Assembly (NCBI GenBank): GCA_964429355.1
Contig: CAYSCH010000013.1
Span: forward strand, 1-51,447
Reading direction: 5' to 3'
DNA from: JAAYAY01 sp964429355
GTDB taxonomy: Bacteria; Planctomycetota; Planctomycetia; Pirellulales; Thermoguttaceae
DNA length: 51,447 nt
Below are positions 33,775 through 41,145 of the stretch, piece by piece (position 1 is the stretch's first letter; every line of letters starts with the position of its first letter). Under the pieces are notes generated by a model. It saw only the letters and a list, made by a program, of their open reading frames with translations. It was not told the origin of the DNA and did not search any database. The position numbers and the translations under genes were made by a program.

Positions 33775-34011
33775 ACTGATTATCACCCGCCAAGCCCCGG
33801 TTTTTCGCTCTCCGTCCTGAGCGGCTTGCGAGAAACCCGGCCACGGCCCCGAAAGCGTGCCCTGGCACGCCACGCGTCAGAGATACGCTTGAAACTGCGG
33901 CGCAAGTCGCCAAAATACGTCAAAAGTTGGACGCGAGTTGAAAGCGAGTCCGACTTGCCGAAGTAGTTCTCTCACAACGACTTCGATCACCTCAATCACT
34001 CGGTTTCCAGA

Positions 34012-34061
34012 GGGCCTCCGGAGCCGAAGGTTACGGGTTCGAACCCTGTCGGGAGGCGCCA
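34012..34061 (+). tRNA. 3' part of a tRNA-Arg(CCG)-like sequence (scar, not a full tRNA)
   Basis: GGCCTCCGGAGCCGAAGG matches the anticodon loop and 3' anticodon strand of bacterial tRNA-Arg(CCG); a T arm ACGGGTTCGAACCCTGT and a 3' end finishing in GCCA follow. The 5' half (acceptor, D arm, 5' anticodon strand) is absent, and the acceptor strand is one base too long. This is what an attachment site or decayed tRNA leaves behind after integration of an element. Confidence 0.5.
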
Positions 34062-34062
34062 A

Positions 34063-34198
34063 CGCCCAGAGCGACCTCGATGACTTGTGCCCGAAATGCT
34101 TCTGCCGACGGCTTCAGGAGGCATGTGCCCGGGCGACGGAAACCGAGCAGATTGCCAAGCGACTGGGCTTCACCGTTGAAGAGTTTCTCGGCTGGTGA
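34063..34198 (+). pseudogene. Fragment of a small Cys-containing protein
   Basis: Following the tRNA scar, the frame reads DLDDLCPKCFCRRLQEACAR ... EQIAKRLGFTVEEFLGW and ends in TGA. The CPKC and the final helix look like the C-terminus of a real protein, but no start codon precedes it other than through the tRNA scar. I do not recognise the family. It seems to be a gene end fused to the scar. Confidence 0.35.
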
Positions 34199-34256
34199 CT
34201 CGGGTCACGAGGAGGCCGCTGGCCCGCGCGGGTTGAATACCACTCCAAGCCCAGGG

Positions 34257-34517
34257 TCAGTCGTCCTTCGGCTCTTCGAACTGCCGCAGGCGCTCTTTGA
34301 ACTCCTTGAGGGCCTGGCCTTCCATGCCGAGGCATACCATTGCCTTGCCCAGGCCGTCGATCTTTTCCGGCGAAAACGTCATCGTGCCGTTCTCCATCCG
34401 CTCCCTGAAATCCTTTCTTCCCTCCAGGAAGCAGTAATCGCAGCGTAGCGGGACGGTCCCATCTTCATTGACTTCCGTCAAATGCCCGCACTGAATGGCC
34501 TCGACCTGTTCTCGCAT
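34257..34517 (-). CDS. Small hypothetical protein with possible zinc ribbon
   Basis: 86 residues. Cysteines and histidine in CGHLTEVNEDGTVPLRCDYC (about 10-29) could bind a zinc ion. The remainder is charged and helical (GRKDFRERMENG, EGQALKEFKERLRQFEEPKDD). No family is recognised. It is flanked by decayed genes but has an intact frame and a plausible composition for a protein of this genome. Confidence 0.5.
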   Translation of the reverse strand: MREQVEAIQCGHLTEVNEDGTVPLRCDYCFLEGRKDFRERMENGTMTFSPEKIDGLGKAMVCLGMEGQALKEFKERLRQFEEPKDD

Positions 34518-34750
34518 GGCGGCACCTCGACATGGGTTGGAGGATCACGAGTCCGCACCCACCGAACTTATTGTACCGCCGTACACTTGCGCCGTGAACC
34601 AAAATGCAAGCACGTGTCGCAACCGGTGTTGGAAGTCTTGTTTGCGCATTGCGGAGTAGGGGATGCAACGTGAAGGCACCATGCCCACCGTTCTGGTTGC
34701 ATGGCAGGGCGGAGTCGGCTTGCTTGGCTCTTACGTCATTGGCGTATAGA

Positions 34751-34769
34751 CTTACGGTATATGCGTAAG
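34751..34769. promoter_or_regulatory. Inverted repeat over the start codon of a broken regulator gene
   Basis: CTTACG-gtatatg-CGTAAG is a 6-bp inverted repeat with a 7-base spacer, and the start ATG at 34761 lies within the spacer. A repressor binding here would block its own translation start or promoter. It fits the downstream gene encoding an HTH protein. Confidence 0.45.
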
Positions 34770-35102
34770 TCCAGTCCGATAGACCCGATCATCAACAAGA
34801 CGACCCAGGCGCTGCTTGCGGCCACTGTGTTTGAGCTTGGCCGGTCATGGTGCCTGAGCGACTTGGCAAAGCACCTCAATCGCCAGCCCTCCAGTCTCCA
34901 GCAGCCGCTGCCAGCTAAGGCCGCGAAAGTGGCACCTGCTTCTCCGCTTCGCCCCTCGCAAGTCGAAGTCGGGTCTGGATCTGGGCTCTCGGGTCTGGAT
35001 CCGGGCTCATGGAGACACGTGCACCTTGGACAGGGTGGGGGAAGGACAAGCCGCAACGCGCCCGGCACGGGCCAGCATGGTGCGGCAACCGTTCTGGCTT
35101 GA
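34761..35102 (+). pseudogene. Truncated winged-helix transcriptional regulator
   Basis: The first ~50 residues (MRKSSPIDPIINKTTQALLAA ... LGRSWCLSDLAKHLNRQPSS) match the N-terminal winged helix of MarR/ArsR-like regulators that often accompany nucleotidyltransferase or TA genes. After QQPL the frame runs into Gly/Ser/Pro-rich sequence with short repeats (GSGSGLSGLDPGS), which is not a regulator C-terminus. The gene therefore seems to be broken after about 150 bp. Confidence 0.5.
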
Positions 35103-35162
35103 CTTGTGGCCGCTCTCCTGGTAGCATCTTATTAAGTGCTAATTAGATGCGAGGACGTTGCT

Positions 35163-35456
35163 ATGGATATCACGCGAGATATCGATTCGTTGACCCACTT
35201 CAAACGCAATACCAATGAGGTCATCGAGCAGCTTAAAGCCACTGGCCAGCCAATGGTGCTCACCGTCAACGGCAAGGCCGAAATCGTCGTGCAGGACGCT
35301 GCGTCTTATCAGGCCATGCTCGATCTGGTGGATCGCGCCGAGGCCATCGCCGGTATCAAACGCGGCCTCGATTCCATCGTCCGAGGTGAGGGGATTCCCG
35401 CCGAGGAAGCGTTTAATCGCCTCCGCAAAAAGCACAAAATTCCCCACAAGGCATGA
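35163..35456 (+). CDS. Phd/YefM-family antitoxin
   Basis: 97 residues from ATG 35163 (MDITRDIDSLTHFKRNTNEVI). It has the Phd/YefM fold: SLTHFKRNTNEVIEQLKATGQPMVLTVNGKAEIVVQDAASYQAML (about 8-52), followed by a C-terminal toxin-binding tail LDSIVRGEGIPAEEAFNRLRKK. It represses its operon and neutralises the toxin. Its stop overlaps the toxin start (ATGA). Confidence 0.92.
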   Translation: MDITRDIDSLTHFKRNTNEVIEQLKATGQPMVLTVNGKAEIVVQDAASYQAMLDLVDRAEAIAGIKRGLDSIVRGEGIPAEEAFNRLRKKHKIPHKA

Positions 35457-35783
35457 AAAAACACCGCCTCATCATCCAGCCACCCGCGNNNNNNNNNNGA
35501 CGCGGCCTACGAGTGGATTCGCGAGCATGCGCCCGGCGCGGCCGCCCGCTGGTTCAATGGATTTGTGGACGCCCTGAATTCCCTTACCGAGTCTCCTGAA
35601 CGCTGCGGACTTGCGCCCGAGAACGATGCCGTCGAGCCCGAAATCCGCCAACTCCTCTATGGGCGCCGCCGCGGCGTCTACCGGGCGCTCTTTACCATCA
35701 CCGGCAGCGATGTTCGCATCTTACACATCCGTCACGCCGCCCGAGAGGCGCTCTCCGCTGAGGATCTTGCCCAGGAACTTTAG
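35453..35783 (+). CDS. ParE/RelE-superfamily toxin, split by a scaffold gap
   Basis: About 110 residues. It starts MKKHRLIIQPPA at ATG 35453, overlapping the antitoxin stop, is interrupted by the N run at 35489-35498, and continues DAAYEWIREHAPGAAARWFNGFVDALNSLTESPERCGLAPEN ... IRQLLYGRRRGVYRALFTITGSDVRILHIRHAAREAL. This is the ParE/RelE fold with the final RILHIRHAAR strand. It should inhibit gyrase or cut mRNA at the ribosome; the sequence does not say which. The pair is a complete type II TA module if the true gap is a multiple of three. Confidence 0.88.
35489..35498. other. Scaffold gap (10 Ns) inside the ParE/RelE toxin gene
   Basis: Placeholder Ns; the coding parts before and after belong to one toxin. 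Confidence 0.95.
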
Positions 35784-36051
35784 CAGTCCGTCGGCGGAAA
35801 TCCAACTATTTCGGCACCCTGGCTCGGCTGCACTCTCCCAGGCTCGATTTTCTCTTCCTCAAGCCGATTTTTTCGGAATCCGCCCCCGCGCCACGACCAT
35901 CGAAACTCTTCGGTGCCTGGCAGTTCTCTCCGGCACCGCCCGTTTCGGTTGTTCTCTCTCGTTACCTCATTTCGAGTCGTCAGTGATTCCCGGCGCTTAG
36001 CAGGCGAGGGGAGGGAAGCAACTTCTCACTCCCCCGCCATCCCCTGCCGAG

Positions 36052-36331
36052 TACGACTGGTCGCGGTTCAACGCCCTGCCTCAAGCCTACGACTGGATCC
36101 GCGCCGAGCTGGCTCGCGATCCAGAGGCAGCCAAGGAAATCGTCCGCATCGCGCTGCACGCTGCGGCGCCTCGGGAAGCTGCTTGAAACCCAAGGCACAG
36201 CCGAGCCGCTCTTGCGCAGACTACAGCGGAAGCTCGCGCCGTCGCGTGCCCTTATACCCTGGGTGCCAACCTTGCCCAAGCGCGGCACGGTGGACCGACG
36301 CTGGGGGGTGATCTTCAATTATGAACAGTGA
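36052..36331 (+). pseudogene. C-terminal remnant of an AbiE-type antitoxin partner, frameshifted
   Basis: In one frame (36052-36183) it reads YDWSRFNALPQAYDWIRAEL ... EIVRIALHAAA; around 36160-36170 the continuation moves by one base and reads RLGKLLETQGTAEPLLRRLQ ... LPKRGTVDRRWGVIFNYEQ to a stop at 36329-36331. The end overlaps the start of the AbiEii-like gene (ATG 36321), as expected for a coupled antitoxin-toxin pair. Its 5' end is missing. Confidence 0.55.
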
Positions 36332-36570
36332 GCCCGCCAGCTATCACGAGGACGCCGAGCTTTTCGGCGCTGCCCTGTCCTTCACCCAGTCCGAAAGCGG
36401 CTTCACCGCCCCGCTTATCGAGAAGGACTACTACTACTCGCTCCTGCTCAAAGACCTGCTCGCCGCAGCAACCCCGCAATGAGCGTTCAAGGGCGGCAGG
36501 TCTTTGAGCAAGGTTCACAGCGACTTCTACCGGATGAGCGAGGATCTGGACTTCGCCTACAGGAAGTGGT
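36321..36570 (+). pseudogene. AbiEii-like nucleotidyltransferase toxin, broken by a premature stop
   Basis: From ATG 36321 the frame reads MNSEPASYHEDAELFG ... SGFTAPLIEKDYYYSLLLKDL, then TGA at 36480-36482, then continues in frame as AFKGGRSLSKVHSDFYRMSEDLDFAYRKW. The motifs IEKDYY, FKGGxSLSK and RMSEDLDF are the N-terminal core of AbiEii toxins, as in the intact gene at 47282. After ~36570 homology ends. The toxin is dead by both stop and truncation. Confidence 0.8.
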
Positions 36571-36579
36571 TACGGAGAG

Positions 36580-36894
36580 TCACCGCTTCGGACACCAGCG
36601 ATTGGAGAGTTGAACGAAGTCTTGCTGCATTGAGTGAGAGCGGGGACTTCCTGACGCGACGGCGAAGAATGACTCGTCATTTTGCGGGGCTCGCCAGGGC
36701 GCATTGGTTACGGCCTGCAGGCACGACTCCAATGCCGCGATCGATTCGGCCATCGACATGTAGTGATCGCCCGGTCGCTTCGCCACCATCTTCTGATAGA
36801 CGCGATCGAGCCGCTCCGATACATCCGGCCGTTCCTCTCGGAGCGAGGGGATCGGTCGGTCGCGGTGGGCCAGAGGGATTTGGACGAGGGTCTC
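36580..36894 (-). pseudogene. C-terminal fragment of a Ser/Thr protein kinase
   Basis: On the minus strand the frame reads GETLVQIPLAHRDRPIPSLREERPDVSERLDRVYQKMVAKRPGDHYMSMAESIAALESCL, in planctomycete style the end of a kinase catalytic domain. Upstream of 36894 the kinase signal stops, and in a neighbouring frame another short coding piece (VWLKKPDGKLIPVSLPRQSP) is seen. So this is a tail of a lost kinase joined to another remnant. Confidence 0.6.
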
Positions 36895-36985
36895 GCCAGC
36901 TGAATTGTGTCGCTCGGCGATTGTCGAGGAAGAGATACGGGGATCAACTTCCCGTCCGGCTTCTTCAGCCATACAGTCCGTTGTC

Positions 36986-37597
36986 TTACCAATCGCGGTC
37001 GAGGGGAGGTTGCCACAATGCCATCCGGCGGTGGCACTTGGAGCAGAGAAACCGTTTGATTCGCACACGAAACAGCGTGGCAAGAGCGTACTGGAAAAGA
37101 GTCGTTCGGGCACGGTGCATTTGGTGACCGCAGGAACAACTCGGCTCCGACCCAAACTTCTCGTGTCGCCGCAGGATCCGCGTGCGTATATCCAATCCGA
37201 GAAGTCCGAATGCGGCTGTAACGAGAATGACACCGCCGATATCCGACTTATCGAACGACAATATCCACCCGACAAACCAGGAGATGGCGTGCGCGACAAC
37301 GTGGAAGGCTTGAGCTACCAGACCGAGTGCCCAGGGGGTGATCTTGAAAGGCGCTAAAAGCAGAAAAATGCCACCGCCCATGAAAACCAGAGCCAATAAC
37401 TCAAATTTGAAATCCCAAATCACGCGGGAAAATCGATGTCCACTCTTCTCTCTCTTGTGGTGTCCCTCGGATTGACGATAACGCTCGGATTCCTTCTTAT
37501 CCGACCTTGCGCGCGGTTCGGCCATTTGACCATCGTAGCTGCGGACGGGATCTTTGGCGTTTGGTTGGGTTTGTGAAATGTCTTTAAGATCAACCAT
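36986..37597 (-). CDS. Membrane protein with C-terminal zinc ribbon
   Basis: 203 residues. A basic N-terminal 60 residues is followed by two to three membrane helices (ELLALVFMGGGIFLLLAPF, GLVAQAFHVVAHAISWFVGWIL, IGGVILVTAAFGLLGLDI) and a C-terminal zinc ribbon CSCGHQMHRARTTLF ... RIKRFLCSKCHRRM. Small proteins with the ending RxKRFLCSKCHRR are frequent in planctomycetes; function is unknown. The reading frame is intact although it lies among fragments. Confidence 0.65.
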   Translation of the reverse strand: MVDLKDISQTQPNAKDPVRSYDGQMAEPRARSDKKESERYRQSEGHHKREKSGHRFSRVIWDFKFELLALVFMGGGIFLLLAPFKITPWALGLVAQAFHVVAHAISWFVGWILSFDKSDIGGVILVTAAFGLLGLDIRTRILRRHEKFGSEPSCSCGHQMHRARTTLFQYALATLFRVRIKRFLCSKCHRRMALWQPPLDRDW

Positions 37598-37883
37598 GCC
37601 ATGCCCTCTTGAAAGACCGATGTTACGCAGCGACGGCTTCCGGGGAGATTCGGAGACCTCACTTTCAAGGATACACTCGATCTTGTGGCGGTTCGAGCCT
37701 AGCCAGAGAGAAACCTGCCGAAATTCGTCTTAAGCCGACTTGCACAAAAGACTTCAGACCGGACAAAGGAGACAGAATCGCAGTCGAAAGCTTTGCACGA
37801 GAACGATGTTTGGTCCGCCTTCAGAGCCGGAAAGCTCTCAGGAGGAAGAGCCGCCGCCGGAGGACTGACTCTCTGTTTCTCGA
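37598..37883. other. Intergenic stretch, no gene recognised
   Basis: No open frame here shows a family motif. It is presumably the upstream region of the membrane zinc-ribbon gene (minus strand) plus decayed sequence. Confidence 0.4.
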
Positions 37884-38040
37884 TCATCGGGCGATCACCT
37901 CCACCTTCAACTTCAGCATGTCGCCAACCTGCCGAAGCTCTTCCGTGTAGTCCCCGTAGACCCGCTGGAGATGGTTGCCGTAATCGTCGGCACGGTCAAC
38001 GATAACTGCACATCGTCGCAGCGTTTTTTCGGGATCAGCG
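37884..38040 (-). pseudogene. C-terminal gene fragment (unknown enzyme)
   Basis: On the minus strand an uninterrupted reading ISADPEKTLRRCAVIVDRAD ... RVYGDYTEELRQVGDMLKLKVEVIAR ends at a TGA (37884-37886). It has the composition of a real protein end, possibly a sugar-metabolism enzyme, but I do not recognise the family. It stops at about 38040, exactly where a DUF5372-like fragment begins on the other strand, so this is a junction of two remnants. Confidence 0.45.
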
Positions 38041-38403
38041 GAGATTACTCATCCGTTCCATCCTCTCAAGAAGAAACGGTTCCCGATTCTCAAGGTTCGA
38101 CGAGTTCGGGGGATTGAAACGCTAATCCTCCAAGGAACTTCACACGGCACTTTTGCTGTGCCGCGGGAATGGACGGATCAGGCCGATGCACGCGACACAC
38201 TTACCGATCGCCAACGGCATCTGGATGCTGTCAAGCAGACCTTGGTAGAGATGGGCTATGTTGAATCAGCAACAGCGCGCATTCAAGAGTTGAGGCTTCA
38301 GGAGTATGCTTTCCCTGACGACATAGAAGCGGCGCTCTCCGTTTCTTCGGCGTTTCCCTGTAATGGCACCAGGGAACTCAAGGCAGGACTGAATGGCACT
38401 TGA
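38041..38403 (+). CDS. DUF5372-like protein, start not visible
   Basis: The frame reads EITHPFHPLKKKRFPILKVRRVRGIETLILQGTSHGTFAVPREWTDQAD at its front, with the pattern I associate with the DUF5372 family (THPFHPL near the N-terminus, a short beta-rich domain, P-x-x-WTD). Such small proteins often lie next to recombinase or transposase genes. The 120-residue frame then has a helical tail ending in a stop at 38401-38403. No good start codon precedes it: the frame runs back into antisense sequence of another remnant, so the 5' end is probably lost. Confidence 0.5.
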   Translation, partial: EITHPFHPLKKKRFPILKVRRVRGIETLILQGTSHGTFAVPREWTDQADARDTLTDRQRHLDAVKQTLVEMGYVESATARIQELRLQEYAFPDDIEAALSVSSAFPCNGTRELKAGLNGT

Positions 38404-38539
38404 GCTTCGCTAAGTTGTTGCGGGGCAAAGTGATATGGACAAGGAGGGCCTCTCCTGTAAAGAGGGGTTGAGAGAGACCATTCCCCGACGGCAAGGAGGC
38501 CGAAGGTGGTTCGTCCTTTTCGCGTGGCGGTGGCGGAGG

Positions 38540-38700
38540 CTCGGCGGCATGGGCGTTGAGGATGTCCCGCACCGTGGACTTGCTGATCTTCCGGATGCCC
38601 GGCTTCTGGAGTTCCCCCAGGATGCGGCCCAGCCCCCAGCCGTTCTCCTTGGCCGTTCGGATGGCGGAGCCGTCGAGCCGCCTCGTCCTGGCGATGCTTC
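38540..38700 (-). pseudogene. Transposase/integrase HTH fragment
   Basis: On the minus strand the frame reads RRLDGSAIRTAKENGWGLGRILGELQKPGIRKISKSTVRDILNAH, which matches the winged-helix front of IS-type integrases/transposases. The usual catalytic part does not follow; the frame continues into proline-rich sequence (AEPPPPPREKDEPP). Only the HTH piece of the mobile element is left. Confidence 0.55.
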
Positions 38701-39169
38701 CGCCCGGACTCTCGCCGCCCGTCGTCGTCTCCTGCCGGTACCTGCGTCTTCGCAACTGACTACCAGATTCAGAACTTGTGCACTTCTTCTCAGAAACCGA
38801 GCGACCACCCGCTCCGTGCCCCGCCCGTCGGGCCCGTGCAACGCTGGCAGTGCCCGCGGTCGATCGCCAACCCGGGATAGGGGGCGCCGACGTCCTCCGT
38901 CGCAGATGCCTCCGCGTGTTGGCCGACACACTGCCACGTGTGATCGAACAGCACGGTCTAGCACGTTGCCCGAAACCTGCTCCCAGCCGTGCTGCGGTTC
39001 GGGCGATCAACGGCTACTTCCGACGGCCTGCCACCGGGCGCTGGAGACGACGGAAAGGGAGACGTCACCCGGCGTCAGGGTCGCCACGGGATGGTCGCGT
39101 AGCCGTTCAGGGAAACGCCGGGCCACCGCCAACCGACAGCTCCGACGAATCGGTCGGATGAATTGCCAC
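38701..39169. other. Intergenic/decayed region, no gene recognised
   Basis: Very GC-rich; open frames on both strands are arginine-rich without domains. It probably contains more of the decayed transposase upstream of the HTH fragment, but I cannot align it to a family. Confidence 0.4.
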
Positions 39170-39202
39170 GGGCCGGCCCCGCTCACGCGGGCCGGCCCGA
39201 TT
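39170..39202. terminator. GC-rich hairpin behind the glycosidase gene
   Basis: GGGCCGGCCCCGC and GCGGGCCGGCCC form a strong stem with loop TCAC, followed on the plus strand by GATTT. It lies about 30 bases downstream of the stop of the minus-strand glycosidase gene, so it probably ends that operon; there is no long T run on the minus strand, so termination may be weak or bidirectional. Confidence 0.5.
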
Positions 39203-39230
39203 TGGCACAAAGGATGTCGCACGCGCCCCG

Positions 39231-41138
39231 TCACTCGTTCAGCCAGCTCGTCGTGCGATCTTGCTGCGCGCGAGTCAGCGCCGCCAGCAACACGTAATAA
39301 TTATCAACCAGAAAGCCTTCGTAGCCCCAGGGCGTACCGTCCCAGGATTTCCAGTCATATGTCATTCCATTGGGCCCACGCCCGCTGAATCCACGTTGCT
39401 CGACGGACGCCAGAATCGGAAACAGGATCTGATCGGCCTCGTCGTGCCGCCCAAGCCTGTACAGGGCAGCCACGGTAAAGTAGGCAAAGCAGGCGGTCGT
39501 TCCACCGTTCTCATATCGCTGGAACCCGTCCAAATTGTCCTCGCGCTCGCCACCACCCCAACGTGGATCACGATGGACATAATCGCGTGCGGGTATCGCC
39601 ACAAGATTGCCGGGCAAGCCCAGATCAAACCGCGTGAAATCAACCTCGCGCATCTTTGCCAGCAGGCGATCCATGATGGCGTGGGCTTTCTCAGCCGGCA
39701 CCAGCTCATAACAGATGGCAATACCGTTCACAAACAGAAAGTAGTAGTCATGCAACTGACCATCGGCGCTGCGCCATCCCCCGAGCACGCCTGTCGCCGG
39801 ATTGTAGAACGCATCAAAGTAGGCGGCCTTCAAGCGATCGGCGGCCTGCCGATACCGAGCCGCATCGTCCGGCTTGCCAGCCTGCGCAGCCAGCATTTGC
39901 ATGCCTCGCAACGCACGATAGGCCAAGGCGTTCCCGTAGGCGTCTTCGTGCCCGAACCCAATGCAGTCCCACCAGTTGGACGGTCGCTTCTCCGCTTTTC
40001 CGGACCACGACCCTGCATTGCCACTGTACGGATACTCCAACAGGCCGTTGCCATCTCGATCCATCGCCAATAACAGCTCAGTCCACTGCCGCAAACCACC
40101 GTAACGTGCGGCCAACCACTGATAATCGTCGCTTCCCACGAAGTAATCGTGCGCGGCAATCAACAGTGACGGATAACTGTCGAGAAACGGCGGGTCAGGC
40201 GACGGAGGTGTGTCCATGTCGAATCCCGAGTAGCCCGGCAAGCCGTAGCCGAGCATGCCGTCGAGGTATCGGTCCAGCGACAGCCGGATCAGGTCCAAGG
40301 CTGTGAGCCCGTCGGCCAACGGGGGAGTATGTAGGGCAATGTCGGCATACTCATACAGACAGAAGGCGCACGTGTCGCTGCCCGCATGATTCGCCAGCGT
40401 ACGCAGCTGCGGGTTCCACTGAAAGATGTTCAGCCAACTGCGACGAAGTGCGTTGAAGCGGGGATCCTCCTCCAACGCCGGCAACTGGGGCGCCACACTG
40501 ACCACTTCACACTCATAGCGGATCGTCGATTGTTCCCTTGTGGCGGCGGGAAAACTAATCCGGATATATCCTTGACCCACCCGACTCGCATCGTACGACA
40601 GGTAAGCCTGTGGTGTATCCGGCGCCGACACTCGTAAGGACCCCTGGTCGGGCAAGTGGAGCAGAGCGGGAAGCGCAATGGTACCATCAGGGCGGCACTT
40701 GCCCAAAAGTGTCGCGTGGCACAGAGCCGGATCGAATTCCAACTCCAACACTCGATTCGCCGCGGCGATGCTCCAGAGCGAAGAAATTTCCAATGTTCGT
40801 TCGCCGAAGGAAATCGACCAGGCCGGGGGCAACTCAACAGCCGATGCCGTCAAGCGGTACTCCCGGATCAATCCCGATCCCCCCGTAGCTTGAACCTCAT
40901 AGGTTGCCTGACTCGGCTTGGGCGGCCTCAACGCGTTGGGAGCGAACTTGCCTTGGCCTGTCGCATCCACCGCCAGCGCGCAAAAAGCCGGTTGCCGCGG
41001 CGACACCGAAACCGACAAATACGACGACCGGTACTCGATGGGTTCGGAATCCTCGACCGTGCCGCCAGCCACGCTGACAAATAGGCCCGCAATCATAATC
41101 AGAGCCATCGCTCGCTCGCGCCCGTTTCGCACCGTCAT
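39231..41138 (-). CDS. Secreted six-hairpin glycoside hydrolase-like protein
   Basis: 635 residues with a signal peptide (about 1-26). The N-terminal ~220 residues are beta-rich. The catalytic half is an (alpha/alpha)6 barrel as in rhamnosidases, glucosidases of GH63 type and related families: FQWNPQLRTLANHAGSDTCAFCLYEY, LSLDRYLDGMLGYGLPGYSGFDMDT, DRDGNGLLEYPYSGN, WWDCIGFGHEDAYGNALAYRAL, RAYFDAFYNP-like repeats, and YDWKSWDGTPWGYEGFLVDNYY near the end. Acidic residues in DRDGNGLLE and GHEDAYGN are candidate catalytic residues. It should cleave a polysaccharide outside the cytoplasm; substrate and exact family are unknown. The following gene on the same strand lies 7 bp upstream, one operon. 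Confidence 0.85.
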   Translation of the reverse strand: MTVRNGRERAMALIMIAGLFVSVAGGTVEDSEPIEYRSSYLSVSVSPRQPAFCALAVDATGQGKFAPNALRPPKPSQATYEVQATGGSGLIREYRLTASAVELPPAWSISFGERTLEISSLWSIAAANRVLELEFDPALCHATLLGKCRPDGTIALPALLHLPDQGSLRVSAPDTPQAYLSYDASRVGQGYIRISFPAATREQSTIRYECEVVSVAPQLPALEEDPRFNALRRSWLNIFQWNPQLRTLANHAGSDTCAFCLYEYADIALHTPPLADGLTALDLIRLSLDRYLDGMLGYGLPGYSGFDMDTPPSPDPPFLDSYPSLLIAAHDYFVGSDDYQWLAARYGGLRQWTELLLAMDRDGNGLLEYPYSGNAGSWSGKAEKRPSNWWDCIGFGHEDAYGNALAYRALRGMQMLAAQAGKPDDAARYRQAADRLKAAYFDAFYNPATGVLGGWRSADGQLHDYYFLFVNGIAICYELVPAEKAHAIMDRLLAKMREVDFTRFDLGLPGNLVAIPARDYVHRDPRWGGGEREDNLDGFQRYENGGTTACFAYFTVAALYRLGRHDEADQILFPILASVEQRGFSGRGPNGMTYDWKSWDGTPWGYEGFLVDNYYVLLAALTRAQQDRTTSWLNE

Positions 41139-41145
41139 GTATTCA

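Noticed and set aside
39261..40073. Plus-strand frame of 270 codons inside the glycosidase gene
   Set aside because: Antisense shadow of a gene with signal peptide and conserved motifs; no family features of its own.
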